A stretch of DNA of 64,000 nt from Progne subis subis. Lineage: Eukaryota > Chordata > Aves > Passeriformes > Hirundinidae. The first letter of the stretch is position 1. Each line of letters begins with the position of its first letter. A program made the translations under genes and the position numbers. The notes under the pieces are model-generated. The model saw only the letters and a program-made list of their open reading frames with translations. It was not told the DNA's origin and searched no databases. Positions 34,801 to 47,887 of the stretch are shown here, one piece after another. The stretch is taken from the NCBI GenBank assembly GCA_022316685.1, contig JAKJHU010000109.1, forward strand, positions 310,001 through 374,000. Direction: 5' to 3'.

Positions 34801-35651
34801 GGATTTGTCTCCGAAGCTGCCGGTGTCTGCAGTGTGAGCACAGCTCTCACCGATACCTCTCGGGGGATGCTCTCAGAGGGCCTGAGGGCTGGGCTTGGCC
34901 AAGTAGAGCCGAGAAGGTGCTGATGTGGCCCCTGGGCCATGCCACTGTCACAGCCGAGGGATGACAGCTTTCCCAAGCAAAGCCATCTGGTGTGAAGGGA
35001 GAGCTGAATGCTCCTTTACCTTCACCATCTTCCAGCTGTGGAAGAAAACACCTTTTTCGGAGGGCAGACTCATCTCTGCTCCTTCCAGCTGTGGTCTCTA
35101 GTGGTCTTAGGGGCAGGGGACTGTCCCTGAAGTGTGGCAAGGTTTGTCTCTTTGCTGACATCCCTGCTCATCCCTGGAGGGGGCCTGGAGGGGTTAAGGT
35201 TTTTTTTCCTTTCTACATATGTGCGACTCAAATGAAGATTTATTTTTTTTTCCCAACAAAATTTTTTTCTATCCCATCTGTCACTAATGTCAAGGCACTC
35301 CTTTGCCCAGATCCATTTTAATAAAGAAAAAGATAAAAATCTAATGTTATTTTAGAAAAATCTCAGTACGTGTGTTTAGTGACATGTTCCCTTTCTGGAG
35401 AAGGAGGTGTCGCAGTGCAACCCCTGGTGTTCATCCCCAGGGTTTCCCCCACCCTTGCCCCCCCTGGGCGGCTCTGCCTCCTTCTCCTGTTCTCTCCTGG
35501 GCTGTTTCTGGCTCTCGATTCTTTATTTCTGTCTTATTATTTCTACCTCTGGGTCTTTTTTGGTCGTGTTTTGCTATTGACAAAGAAGATCAGGACACTG
35601 ATAGCTCAGCTGGCAGGGGTCAAGCTAATTGTTCACAGCCGTTGTTAGGGC

Positions 35652-35684
35652 CCTAATTGTCCTAATTGTCCTAATTGTCCTAAT
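35652..35684 (+). repeat. 9-bp tandem repeat CCTAATTGT, about 3.5 copies
   Basis: Three exact copies (35652-35660, 35661-35669, 35670-35678) are followed by a partial copy. Each unit contains TAATTG, a homeodomain-type core, so a cluster of such sites is created. Whether it binds anything is unknown. Confidence 0.8.
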
Positions 35685-38600
35685 CACCTGCACCTGGGGC
35701 TGCCCCCTCTGCTGCTCAGAGCCCTGTTTAACCTCAGGTCTGGCCCTTTCACGCTTCTCTAGATTTTCAGCGTGGGTGGATGTGTCTTCTTGGGCTCCAG
35801 CCTGTGAATTTTGGGGCTTTGTTGCTGCTGGGGGGACCTGGCTGCAGCTCCCACCTGCTCCTGCTGTTTTTGGAAGCATGGGCACGTGCCCCATCACGGA
35901 GGGCATCCTCTGCTCCTGGGCTGCCTTTGTGAAAGGAGAGGCAGCCAGTGCTGCACCCCTGTGCTCTGGGGACATGTTTCTGAAGCCAGCCAGTGAGTGT
36001 TGACCCCAATAGTAGGGGGGCTCTTGCTATTGAGGCCTCTTGTCTGTGAGACAGGTTTGACACCTGGGGCTGCCCATTGTCCCGGGAGCAGGCAGAGGGA
36101 GTGCCAGGATTACACAGAGGAGGGAGTCACGCTTTATTTCGTGTGAGATGGCTTTGCTGGACAGGAGTTGAAGAAAAGGCTGTGAGGGAAGCAGCTGTGC
36201 TGTCCCTGCTGCTGCATGCTGTGCTTGCCATGCTGCCTGCGAGCAGGGCTGGTTTTTCCTTTCATTCCCCTGAATGCCTTGAGGGTGGCCTGGACTCAGA
36301 GTTTCCTCTTGAAGATAATCACCTTGGGTAGTTGCCTTCTCTATTCCGTGTGTGTGCCAGAGGCTCTAGAAAATGATCTCGGTGCTTCCCCCTACCTAAG
36401 CAGCACTCTCAGGGTTTCTGTGGCAGCAGTCATTTCTGCAGCCTTCCTGCTGCAGGAGCCCAGCCCTGGCGTGTGCTTTCCTGTGAGAGGAGGTTTTCGT
36501 TGGAGGATCTGGACCAGGGTGGGCAGGTGCTCTTGCAGCACCAGCCGGTGTGTTTGGGGGCAAGGATGGGTGTGCTGCCCCAGGGACCCCGCAGTGGGAG
36601 CGCTGCCTCCGGAGGCTCTGCAGCTTGTGTTGGCTGAGGAGGAGGGTTCCTGTCCTGCTCTAAGTGTCCTCTGGAGAGGGCTCTGCTCAGCCTCCATGTC
36701 TCTGACCTTTCCAGTGTCGTGTGATAGCATTGGCTGCGGAGCTGCTTTCGGAGCTGCTCGCTGTGTAATGAGCCTGTGGGGATCGGGGGGAAATGGGCAG
36801 CCAATAAAAATATGGAATATTGAAAAGGTCAGAGCTATTTAGTGGGGACACAATAACTCACTAAACTTCTCGGGTGTTGCACCTCTGGCTGCCAGCCCCT
36901 GGGTGTGGTGTGTGCCTGAGTGCAGAGGCTGTGGGCTTGCAGCTGGGTGGTGGCTGCATTGCAGGGCCGAGTTTTCCAGGTGTGCCAGGACCTCTGTGGG
37001 TTGGCACATTGGCTACACCTCTGCAAGAAGGGTTGGAGAAACCTTTGTCCAGAAGGAGCCTTCAGAGCTTGGGCTTCGCTTGCATCTCTGTGGAGGGGTG
37101 GGGAGCCTGTGGCCAGGGAGTTCTCTGGCATTGCTGGCAGGTTCCTGCCACGATTCCAGCAGACAGGGGCCCGTTTGAGGTTGTCAGTGTTGTGCTCTGC
37201 ATCTGTGCTGCAGGTGTCACAGGCAGGAGGGACCACAGACCTTCTGGAGAGTACTTGCTGGGGCTCAGGGTGCATCCCTAATTGCCAGCAGCTGAGAGTA
37301 CATTCTGAGTCAGCTGTGGCTTTCCTGTGCCCCTCCCACTTGCTAAAAAGGGCAACGCTCTCATGCAAAGCTGTGCTGATTTAGCAAACCTGTGCCTTAT
37401 GGAGGGGTGGGGAGCATGCGTCCGAAAGTTCCCAAACTGACCCAGTTTCTCCAGTGTTAGCACAGAGGGGAAGTCTCCCCTTTCTGTCTCTGACCCCTTC
37501 TAGTCCTCAGCTCTGTCTCAGCACATCTGTCAGCCTGTCCTCTGCCACAGGCTGCTGGTGACCTCACCTCTCCAGCCAGGGTGCATCTGATGGCCTTTGT
37601 GGTGGCAGAGCGGGGTCAGTGATCTTGCCACATGCCAGGTGCCAGGAGCAGAGGGAGAAAAAGGTCTTTTAAAACCCATCACACCATTTCACCTTACCAA
37701 AATTGTCATGACAATGCAACACCGAAGGCTTCGTGACAGCCCTGTGCCCCAGTGTTGATTCCTGGGAAATACCAAATGGCATTTTGTGCAGCCCCCTCTC
37801 CTGTAGGCAGGAGGCATTTGGAAATGGCAATTCATTGAGATTAACAGTAAAAACTGAAGTTCTGGGAGTGAAACCAGAGCAGCAGGGGGAATGTGCATGT
37901 TGGTGCCAGGCAGGCAGCAGCCAGGACTGTGCACTGGCACAGCAGCAGGTCTCACCCTGGATGCTGATTCTCCTGCAGACTCTGCTCAGTAGTTGTGACT
38001 TGGGCAAGTTTCTGGCAGAAGAGACAGTGCTTGATGCTGCTTTCTTGGGTCACATGTGATGGCTGGATTATTCTTTGGGCTCCCCACAGCTGTGTTGCTG
38101 CGTGCCCAGCTCTTGTATGGGCCTGACCCCAGCTGTGGGCAGTGTGGATGTCTGCCCAGCCTGGTGCTTTTTACAGCTCTTGGCTTTGTTATTCCAAGTG
38201 TTCCTGTGGTGTCCTGGGGACAGTCTGTGTGATGTGTAGTTCAGTAAATACGTAATGGGGTGTTTTAGGGCTTTATTGCTTTTATGCAGCACTAATGTAA
38301 TGCTATTTAGAGAGCTCTGGCACACCCACCAGCAGCTCAAGTGGAGCAAAGGAAGGATGTTCTTCCTCTCCAAGCCCATCATCTTCCCCACTTGATGCTC
38401 TCAGCCATGATAGAGTGGTCTAAAGGTGACAACTTGTCTCTGTGAGCACTCTGAAAAGCAGGCAGTGGGATCATTAGAAATGGCTGTGGATTGGCCCCCT
38501 TTTAAAAGGGAGCAAAATATTTGGCCAAAGTCCCATTGGAGCATTTTCAGCTTTTGTGAAAACCTTCTGCTAGACAACTTGTTTCTAGAGTTCCTACCAG

Positions 38601-41600
38601 AACTGGGCTCTTGGGTTTCACATCACCTCTGTAAGGAGCTGCAGGTGCTCTATAGGGCTTTAGCCAGCCTAGGAGGTGTCATCAGGCCTCAGCTATGTGT
38701 TGGATGGTGTTGGGGACACTGCCTTGCTGGCATTCTCCTGCTTCAGGGCAGGATTGGTTCTTGTTCTTACCTGTGCCCATCTTGTAGGCTATTCCTGGCA
38801 AAAGCAAAGCCTGTTCTCTGGTGAGCCTTGTGCCCCTGTCCCACACCATAGCACTGTGGGGCTGGCACTCTCATGTGGTTGGGTGCTCCCTGTGGGTTGT
38901 AGAGGTGCTGTTATTCTGGATTGGCCCCGGCACTTAATAACTGCAATACCTAATTTTAGTGTAATGGCACTCATTCACTCTGCTGTTCCAGAATGTGCAA
39001 GTGACATATATTAATGTTACACAGAAAAAGTCAAGTTTCTGGTGTGAGATCAATAGATCATAATGTGGTGATATTTGAAAATACATCTTATTAGCAGTTC
39101 ATATTTTGGCACTTTCCATGGATTCCCGTGAGCTCCCTTCCCTGCTGCCCCAGGGAGCTGCTGTGCATGTGGTTGCTGACAGCATCAGTAGTCCTGTGAG
39201 ATAATATTGCCTGTGCTGGATGTCACTTTGAGGCTTTTATCCTGTGGGAAATGAATGGAGAGAGGTCGGAGTGCTGTTGGTCACTGCAGGGCAGAAGCAG
39301 GAGCCTTTGGCATCTCGCAGCAGTAATGAGAAGGGATCCTTTCTGAGCTGGCTTAGTGTGTCCAAGCAGGCAGATACCACAGAGCTGACACGGTGTGGTG
39401 CTCTGTGAGCCAGCCTGAACAGAAAAGTGAGGGAGACAGGGAGGGAGCCCGTGGCTGCTCTCCTGTCCTGGATAGAAGTTCATTGGAAGGATGCTGAGCA
39501 CACCTGTGTGAGCTGGGCTGTGCCTCTGGGTAGCTGAGAAGAGGCTTTGAGCTTTCAGGGCCCGAACAGCACCATTTACCTGCACTGATGAGGAGAAGTA
39601 ATGTGAGGGGCCCCCATGGCAGGGCATGGCTTTGCCTCAGCACAGTCCTCCTCAGCTTCAGCTTATGGGGCCACTGCAGAGGCCCTTGTTTGACAGCTTA
39701 AAATCACTTCCTCGAGGCCAGGACTCAAGGCAAAGGCTGGATATGTTTTGTCTGTGAACTGGGGTCTCCGGTTACTCCGGTGCTTATCTCCTCCCCACGT
39801 GCAGTAGATGGTGCCAGGTTGATTTGTCTGCACGAGCCAGGCTCTTTGGCAAGGGGTTCAGAGCTGAGTTTTGCAGCCAGCTGTAAAAATATCCCTGCAG
39901 GGCATGTGCACAGCACCTCTCCCCTCACATGCCTTGTGCTGCTTCCTCCTCCTCGGGAGGAAGCTAATCTCCTCTGCAGACCTCACCATCAGAGTAGATT
40001 AGAGCAGCTCCCGGCTCCTCGGGTGCTGCAGAGGAATTGCCAAGATCAGAGGTTTGGATTGTAGCTGTGGGGGATGATCCCTCTTTCTGTAAGCCTGGAT
40101 GAGAAAGGTGCCGTGCAGTCATTCTGCATCGGTGGAGTGTGCTGGAGAAGATGCACTCCCCTCTGGTCCCCAGAGCCAACAGAGCTGTGCTGGGCTTTGC
40201 TGAAATGGAAGATGCTTGTGTACACTTCTGTAAGCAATGAAGTGACTCAGGTTGCCCACTCAGTCTTCTCTTTCCACAGACTGTTCCCAGAGTCCCTCTG
40301 GATGTGTCTGAAGCATCCTAAATAAGACCTGTGTGCACTGTGCTCCGAGGTGGAGGCTGCACTGAGCTGCTCAGAAAAAAAAATAGGCCACTGCTTTCCT
40401 CACGCAGGCAGGCATTTAAAGAGCCTGTGCGGGAGGAGTGTGGGCATGTGGCTAAATCAGAAGTGAAGAGCTGTCCCCTCCTTTGGCACCTCATGCCTTC
40501 CATGAAATGGGGCCACTGGGAAGCCAGGCTGCAGGCTGGCTGGCTTTTTTTGGTGGCTTGCTTGGTGGCATTGGCTTTGTGCGTTGCTCCCAGCACAAAT
40601 CGCTAGGGAGAAGCAGCTCACTTTAGCCTCGCCTTTCTGACCAGAGTTTCCAAAATGGCTCAGGTTTTTACCTTTTCTCCCAAAAAATCAGCGGCAAAAC
40701 CTGCTTGCCTGAAGTGGGATTAGGCAATTGCCCTTGCAGGAATCCCTGCCCTGCTCCCCTGATCCTTTCTTCAGCCAGTTGCCCAGGCAAAGCATCTATC
40801 TCTGTCTTCCAACCTGAGATGCTGTTTCTTCACTAATTAAATGAGGAATATCACCTCTTTATAATTGTCAGTTGATTTCAAATTAAAAAGGGACCTGTCG
40901 GACCAAGAAGAGCCTTATCCTCCCTCTGGGGACTGCCTTCCTTTTTATTTAAGGGTTTTTTTCAGGCTGATAATTCCATCTGAAAGTCTCCTGTGATACT
41001 GTGGTAACCCTTGGATGCTATTCAAGTGCATCCTGGCCCCTGGCGTGTGCTCATTGCCTCCTAATTGCTCTAAATAAGTTGGGAATGATGAAATTAAAGT
41101 GTCATTGATATGAGGCAGCCCTGGCACGCTGCAGTTACAGGCATGTGAGGGATGTGGACAGATGGGGAGATGTTAGGATAATAGGTATTAAATGCAGATT
41201 TTACCCTGTTTGGGTAAGCACAGTTCAACTTCTTGGTGCAGCAAATTTGGCAGCTCCTGTGCTAGTGCCACGGCTGAGCATTTGGCAAGGGTTGGTGATG
41301 TGCAGGACATAAAAGAGTACAACCTCCCTTGATTTCTCAAGGGTTCCTGGGTAATGGGCTCCCCAGGGACAAGGACATGCAAAAGAATCCTGAGTCCTCA
41401 CAAAGTCCCCAGTCTGTAAATCCTGGGTTGCTCATCCTTTGGGTGATGTGGCTCAAACTGAAACAGATAGATGTGGGGTGCTGGGTCTGTTCTGATTCAG
41501 TGAATAGGGCTTGTTGTTCTCTTCATTCCCTTAATCTGTAATTTTGGAATCGGGTTCCGGTTTCGAACCTGAAACAGCTGAGTTTGGGGTGCTGGTGTTG

Positions 41601-43426
41601 AGCCAGAAGAAGTGGGTAGTCCCCCTGCCCTGGCATGCAGGAAAGCTGGGCTGAGATCCCAGTGTGCCTGGGAGCAGCATTTCATGCTCCTGACCTTGCC
41701 CTGGAGTGGGGACAGCGCTAGCAGGGGATGTGGGAGCTGGTGGGGTCGGGGGTGCCCTGGGCAGAGGCTGGGAGCTGGCTGGTGTCATTCAGCAGCTGCT
41801 CCCATGCTCTGCTCACCTGGAAATGTTGCTGCTTTTAGTGTCCTTTGCTCTGAAGGAAGAGAGACTATTTTTGGCATATGTAGTCTCAAAGGGGGAGAGC
41901 AATACCTTGCTGGCTGGTGGTGTTACAGAGTCTCATTGCAGCAGAGGGGCCTGGATAAGACCTGACTCCAGATCTTCAGCAAAGGCAGTTTTGTGACAGT
42001 CTGTTCCCAGCCAGAATAGACTCAACACATCACCCACGGGGTGAAAGTCATCCCAGTCCAGCGATTCAACGCTCATCCCCATGACTCAGGATCCCATCCC
42101 TGATCCTGCAGCGAGAGCTGTCTGGGCACAGTACCACGATGCTCAAGGAGAGCATCTTGGCCAAAGCACCTGGGTTTTGGAGCATACAGGAGTGGCCTGT
42201 CCCAGAGATGAGCCTCATCAGCCCGCAGGTACTTTCTTAGCCTTACAGGTATGCTTGGTTTGGTGATTGTGCAGTTAATGCTTTTCTGAAGCTGGATGGC
42301 AGGTACAGCGCAGCAGTTTGCTTTCCAAAAAAATGCCAATCATTCTAATCACTTGCCTGAGCTTTGGGTCAAGTCCAGCCACTTGGCTTTGGATAATAAC
42401 TCTCCCAAGTCTTCTTGAGCTAGTCTTGTGAAGCATAGGCATTCTCAGGACAGTTGAAATGGATGGGGGGTGCTCTGACATGGCAGCCAGCTGGCCTCCA
42501 GGATGGATGGCTGATTGCAAAGAGATGGAAAGTTACATTTCCTCAGTCTGAGCCAATTCTATTCCTGGAACTGGCCTTGGCTGTGACTTTGGCTTCCCTG
42601 TGGCTCATCGGATGCTCACCCTGCGACGTGCTTACCTGGAGGCTTTGGGTTGAGATGGCAGAATCCCTTGCTCTGGGCAGCCCTCCAGGCTCAGGGCTCA
42701 TCTATCAGAGGAGTTCAAGACCTCTGAATTCTACCTGTTGCACATTTAAAGGCCAGAGGGGTAGATTTATGACTCTGGTCTGACCTGCTCTGGAACAGAA
42801 GCCAGAACTTGTCCCTGGCTGATTTTGTCAAGTGCATCAACTCTGGGCGCACTCAGGCATGTGGTTCCCAAAGACACGGGAGCTGCAGGGTCGTGGCTCT
42901 GCTGGCAAGCAGCAGAGGTCTCCACAAGGCTCCCATCTGTTCCTAGCTGGGGTGTTTGGAGTGACCCCTTGGAGTAAGAGGCGCTCCCAGGGTGCCTGGG
43001 GTGTCACTGCCCGTTTGCACAGAGGATCACGGGCACACCTGGGCTGGTCCTGGTGACTGAAGGTTGAAATCTCTCCAACACATGGTACCTCCAAGCAAAC
43101 AGGAGGTGGCTATAGTGGCTCTAAATCCCTACAGGCAGGAAACACTCAGTTTGGAGGGATTTAGGTGGAAATTAATTCAGTTAACTTTCTCAAAAGGATC
43201 TGTGAGCTGCAGGGTTGTCAGCACAATGCCAGTTGTGCTTTCTGGTGGGCCAGTCTCCCTGGGTGCCCTGCTTGTGTTCAGGGCTATGCTCCCAGCCTTT
43301 GCTGCTGCTCCCTCTGCTTGGTTAGAAGCGCTCCCAACTCAGCCCCTCTAGCTGAGCTCTCAATGCGGCACATGGAATTCTCAAGTGAAGCCAAGGTGTG
43401 TGCTGTGACGTTGAGATCCACTCCCA

Positions 43427-44440
43427 GTGAATCTGTCTCTCCTCATCTTGCTTGCATGTCCATCAGATCATCTCTGCTCTTCCTCTGCTTCCTCTTCCCT
43501 TGGCCACTTCCAGGAGGTGGCTGCCTCTGGGCCCTGTGCCTTGGGCAGGAGCAGGTCTGTGCCAGCTCCCACTGGGAGCCATCCCCTTCCCTGCATGTCT
43601 GAGCACAGCACAGGACGTCCCTGGGCCTGCAAGGAAAAGCTCCTGGTGATTTCCATCAGGAAACAAGCTAGGTACTTCCACAGGACCATGGCAGAGGGAA
43701 AGCACAGGGCAGGGCTGGCTCATCTGTGCCAGCACACTGGGGTTTGGCCTGTGCTGAAACTGGCTGTTCCTGCCGAGCATGGAGGAGGAGGAGGAAGGAG
43801 CAGTGCTGGGTGGAAAGCCCTGGTGAGCTGGGCTTGGCATGGGTGTGGGAGGAGGGAAGGAGCAGTGCTGACTGCTCCCAGGAGGAGCCACAGGATCTGT
43901 CACCATGTGTCACCCTCTTTTTGGCAGCCCAGCCTGCTTGACCATCAAGTGCAGTTAAAAAGGCCAAGCAGGCACCAGGACTTGTTTTGCCACCAGAAAC
44001 TGCTTGATGTTGTAGGCAGCTGCCTTCTTGGTCTGTGTCATGCAAAGCCTGGACAGGGATGGGGCTGGGAGTTTATTTGGGGAGCAGATCCCTTGGAGTG
44101 CTGCCCTGATGGTGAGGGTGCAGTTTGTTGCGTGAGAATTCTGCCAACTGGGCCGAGCTTCGGTATTTTGTGGGCTTTGCATCCCCTCCAAACAGGGCAG
44201 TGCCGGGCCCTGGCTGGCACTGAGCAGCTGCAGGTGCCCAGAGACGTCCTGGCATTGCCGGGCAGGGCGGTGAGCCGATGGAAGGACTTGTTTTCCCATC
44301 TTCATTCCTTGTGCCTGAGATTCCTTTCTAAGAGCCTTTCACCCAGAGGTGAAGTCACTCACCATGGCCACCTTCAGCAGCTGCTTCTCTGCATTGTGGG
44401 TTGTAAATGTCCCCTTAATTTAGTGCCTGCAGTGCACTAA
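43427..44440 (+). other. Longest open frame (337 codons), unknown
   Basis: This plus-strand frame is the longest in the window. The predicted product is rich in Cys, His, Trp, Leu, Ser and Gly, with a Gly run near residue 120, and shows no domain, signal peptide plus anchor, or repeat I recognise. Overlapping open frames of 125-147 codons on the minus strand show that the region is simply poor in stops. No clear promoter, splice sites or poly(A) signal frame it. Most likely it is a chance frame in CTG/CAG-rich sequence. A lineage-specific gene cannot be excluded from sequence alone. Confidence 0.12.
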
Positions 44441-45702
44441 AGCAGCAACCTTAGCACAGCCTCTGCATAACAACCAGAGAGGCTCTAGAGCTCTGACACA
44501 CAGCGCTCTCCTTGACTGCTGTAGTCCCAGGGGCTGATGTCTCCTTTACCCTGGGTGCCTCAGCTTCCCCACCACTTGCTTTTGAAAGATAACCCCCTGT
44601 AAAATAGAGAGATTTAGTCTAGTCCAGCTGGGCAGGTCAGTCCAGGCAGTAATGCACTCACATCCTAAACGTTTCAATTCTTTTGGCTAAACTTCCTGGT
44701 GAAAGGTAGTTTGTTTTTTGTTTGGTTTTTTTTTTTTTTTCCTCCTTCACAAAAGAGGATAACAGCTCTGACCTTGAGGAGAGAAATGATGAGGGTTCAG
44801 AGTTCTCTTTCTTTTTTTGGTTGCTATTTTTCTTGCAAAATATTCCAGTTGAGAGGGATTTTTTGCTTAAACAATTTATACCCAGTGGATAGATTTATTC
44901 TGTTAAGCTGCCAGCCACAAAAAAAGCCTTGTTATTCCCTGTGGCATGGATTTTTTTTTTTTTTTTCCCCTCAATACTCATAAATACTCTTTGCTACATC
45001 TGAGTTTGTACTACTTGAAGTATGAGGGACCAGGTATTCCTGCCCTGTTCTGATGCTGGAGGAATCAGCCTCCTTTGCTGCCCTGACCCTGGGTAACCTG
45101 AGTGGTGCTCAGGACCAGTTGTTAAAAATCCCTCTATCTCCCCATGCCTGATCCAATTCTGCTTCCTTGTTATTTCCACCTCTCAGGGATAAAGGATCTG
45201 CAAAAAATTACTTTCATGGACATCCTGGAACCAAGAAGTGCTTTGGAGGCAACACTTCCGAATCCCACCTGGCTGCTACTTCCCTTGCCTCTGCTCCCAG
45301 CCAACACCCTGCTGTCCTGGCTTTTAGCAGGAGCTGGGCAAAAAAATGATTCCTGGTTTAGCATCATTATTTCAAGGGAGAGGAGGAAAATGTGGAGTTT
45401 TGGTTTGAAATTATTTGAGTAAACGTGGCAGAAATGCAGGGACTTGACGGCAGAGTTGGTTTAGATTGGGGTGGAAAAGAAATGAGACTTAAAATGAGAA
45501 GTGGGCTCAGAGGGAGGGGAAAAAGGCAATGATTGCTTTCAAACACATAAAACTCAGCTCCTTTGATGCTGATGGATCACTTGATGCTTTTTGTGAAACC
45601 ATTCTATATGACCAGGCCAGCTTTGCAGGCCGGAATTGTTGCTGGTGGGTTTGGTTGTGGTAGCTCCTTGTACCCCTGGTGGCTGACTCAGTTTCCCTTT
45701 GT

Positions 45703-45945
45703 AGAATCACATAATGTTTTGGGTTGGAAGGAACCTTGTCCCAAACCCCTGTCATGGGCAGGGACACCCAGGCTGCTCCAAGCCCCAATGTCCAGCCTGG
45801 CCTGGGGCGCTGCCAGGGATCCAGGGGCAGCCACAGCTGCTATGGGCACCCTGTGCCAGGGCCTGCCCACCCTCACAGGGAAGGATTCCTTCCTTACATG
45901 CAATCTATTCTCCTAATATGTAATCTGTTCTTCCCTTGTTGGTAG
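45703..45945 (-). mobile_element. CR1 LINE 3'-end copy
   Basis: The plus strand begins AGAATCACATAATG, followed by GGGTTGGAAGGAACCTTG, then CATGGGCAGGGACACCCAGG, CCCACCCTCACAGGGAAGG and a TCCTTCCTTACATG block. This order matches the reverse complement of the 3' part of bird CR1 elements, so the element lies on the minus strand with its 3' end at 45703. About 240 bp are recognisable, and the rest is 5'-truncated, as is usual for CR1. It is the clearest transposon in the window and the best evidence for an avian source. Confidence 0.9.
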
Positions 45946-47435
45946 TTTTTCCATGAGGTTTGGGGCACTTCAGCTGCCTCATGTCTCCCTTTCCCAGGGT
46001 GGGCTGGTGCAGGGGACCCACATGGTGCTGGCAGCACCTCTCTTGCTCAAGAGTTTTAGTTGAGATCTCCAAACTCATTGCAGTGCTGAGCCCGAAACAG
46101 CATCCCTCCCCTCCCAGGCAGCTCTGTCTCTCCATGCTTTTAGTTTCTTTGGAGCTCAGATTCTCAGCCTCCTTAACTCCCCACTAGTGCAACGTTTTCG
46201 GAACAGATGGGCTTAATTTCCGATTGCCGCCCCCTGAACTTGGGAGGAGGCTTGAGCTTGGAGCCAGTCTGCCTCTTGTTCCACGTGAGTCCATCCTGCA
46301 GGCTCCTGCCTGCCCTGCTCCTGCCGACACGGAGCCAAGGACCCGGCAAATTCCCCTCTCCGTGATGAGAGAGGCTCTCGGATGTAATATTTTCTCTCTC
46401 AGTGGATAAATCCGTCTCTGTGTTACCTTAGCAGTGGTGACGGCTGAGCATCTTCTTATGGTTTGATACTGTTGAGGTGCTTAGTCTAAGCTCCGTCTAA
46501 TCCTCTTTCAGGGAACTATCGGGCTGGTGATCTCCTACAAACGAGTTTTCTGACACCAGCCTCAGCATTTGGTGGTTTGTGATCATGCTGGAAGGGTGAT
46601 GGTCCTGCTGCAGCTCTGCTGCTGCTCCTGAGCTGAACCAGAGGTGAAAGGGAAAGAAAAAGGAATGTACACATTTCTAGCCTGAACTCTGGTGGATTTT
46701 GACTTTTGGTGTCTACTCCTGCTTTGATAGAGTTTTGTGGCATGTGATTTCCTTATCCAGCTTCTTGTGGAGCATAAATCAGATTTTTATAAGTGATTTT
46801 GTGTTGGATTAAAGCTTTGGGATGGTTTTTTTGAGAGCACCCTCGTGAATCTGGCCTGTTGTGCTTCTGCCAGTGTACCCTGTGAATCTAGTCACTCTTT
46901 GCGAATCAATAGCAAATGTAAAGCAGATTTAAAATATTTCCATTGCCCTTCCGTGTGCCGAGGTCCAAAATTCAAGGCAGAAATTAGGAGTGCTGCAATG
47001 TGCTTGAAAACTCCTGGGCTGTTGGACTTGGCAACCAGAACCCGATTCCTGCTTGCTGAGGGTGGGAGCCTTGTGTGTGGTTGCCCTCCGTTATCACATT
47101 GTCACCCAGACGTCTGCGTGTGAGGATGGAGTCACCTGGCAGCGGTGCTGGCACCAGGCAGTTGTGGGGACTGGCACCCAGGGCATAGAGAGAGGCTGTG
47201 AGATGTGCCATTGGTGAGATCTGATCAGCACCAGCCTGATTGCCAGACCTCATCCCTGGGATCGGGTTCTGACCAGTTTTGGGGTGGTGAACACTGTTCC
47301 TCCCGGAGCAAGGTGAGCAAATGCCATTCTGCCATGGGGTGGGCTCTCTGCCGGGAGCGCTGGCCAGCAGAGTGAGCGGTGGTGCCTTGTGCAGAGGTCA
47401 CCTCCTCACGCTGTCCCCTTCCTCCTGTTTTGCAG

Positions 47436-47590
47436 GGCCGCGTGTCTGGGGCTGTGCCAGGTGCCCCCTGCTCGGCGCTGGGTCCCATGAGACGGGCAGG
47501 ACCACCCTGTCCCTCGCGCCCGGGGCCGCAGCGCCCGGCTCTGCCCCCCTGCCAGCCCCCGGAGCGCAGCTGCAGAGAGCTGCTGCCACG
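47436..47590 (+). other. Candidate exon with strong splice sites
   Basis: A pyrimidine-rich tract ends in TTTTGCAG at 47435, and the segment ends at CG followed by GTAAGT at 47591-47596, a near-consensus donor. The 155-bp segment is GC-rich with many CpGs, unlike its flanks. Two of its three frames are open; the frame starting at its third base would stay open across a join to 51912 and end at a TGA 26 codons into that segment. The translation is Pro/Ala/Gly/Arg-rich with no recognisable domain. It could be an internal exon of a long non-coding RNA, a 5' untranslated exon or a lineage-specific coding exon. I found no gene name for it. Confidence 0.4.
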
Positions 47591-47887
47591 GTAAGTCCTG
47601 GCCTGGCCTTGCCTTTCCTTTCCTTTCCTGGGATGCTTCCCTGCAGAAGGACGTGCTCCTGGTCGCTGTTCCTGTTGACTCCGTGTGCGTTCCCCGGCTG
47701 CAGCGGGGTTGCGGCGTGGGGTGCGTGCTCCAGCCTGCAAAAAAATGCTCTGGGGGAGCAGCTCATGCACCAAAAAAAATTCAGGTTTCAGTCAACAGAC
47801 TCGGCTCACGAATTCAGGTTGTATTTAGCAAGTGGCTTTGGCTGGGGAAAAAAAAAGTGAAACACTGAAAAGTTTGATTTTGACATT

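Larger units (their letters stand above)
28651..45702. other. Unique non-coding DNA, no gene recognised
   Basis: This is long GC-moderate sequence with many overlapping short frames on all strands and no protein family I recognise. Noted items are a C-rich tract at 28816, an AT-rich block at 31895-32130 containing a GTCAAAA/TTTTGAC inverted repeat, a 9-bp tandem repeat at 35652, a possible 24-base micro-exon on the minus strand at 38775-38798, acceptor-like sites near 40280 and 45185 without a good donor, and the 337-codon frame at 43427-44440. T runs occur at 44726-44740 and 44951-44966. Confidence 0.5.

Noticed and set aside
36216..36842. 208-codon plus-strand open frame
   Set aside because: The product is rich in Cys, Trp, Ser and Leu with no domain, and other frames overlap. 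It looks like a chance frame in GC-rich sequence.
41553..41572. GGTTCGAAAC-like tRNA B-box on the minus strand
   Set aside because: No A-box, anticodon arm or cloverleaf could be placed upstream, so it is not a tRNA gene.
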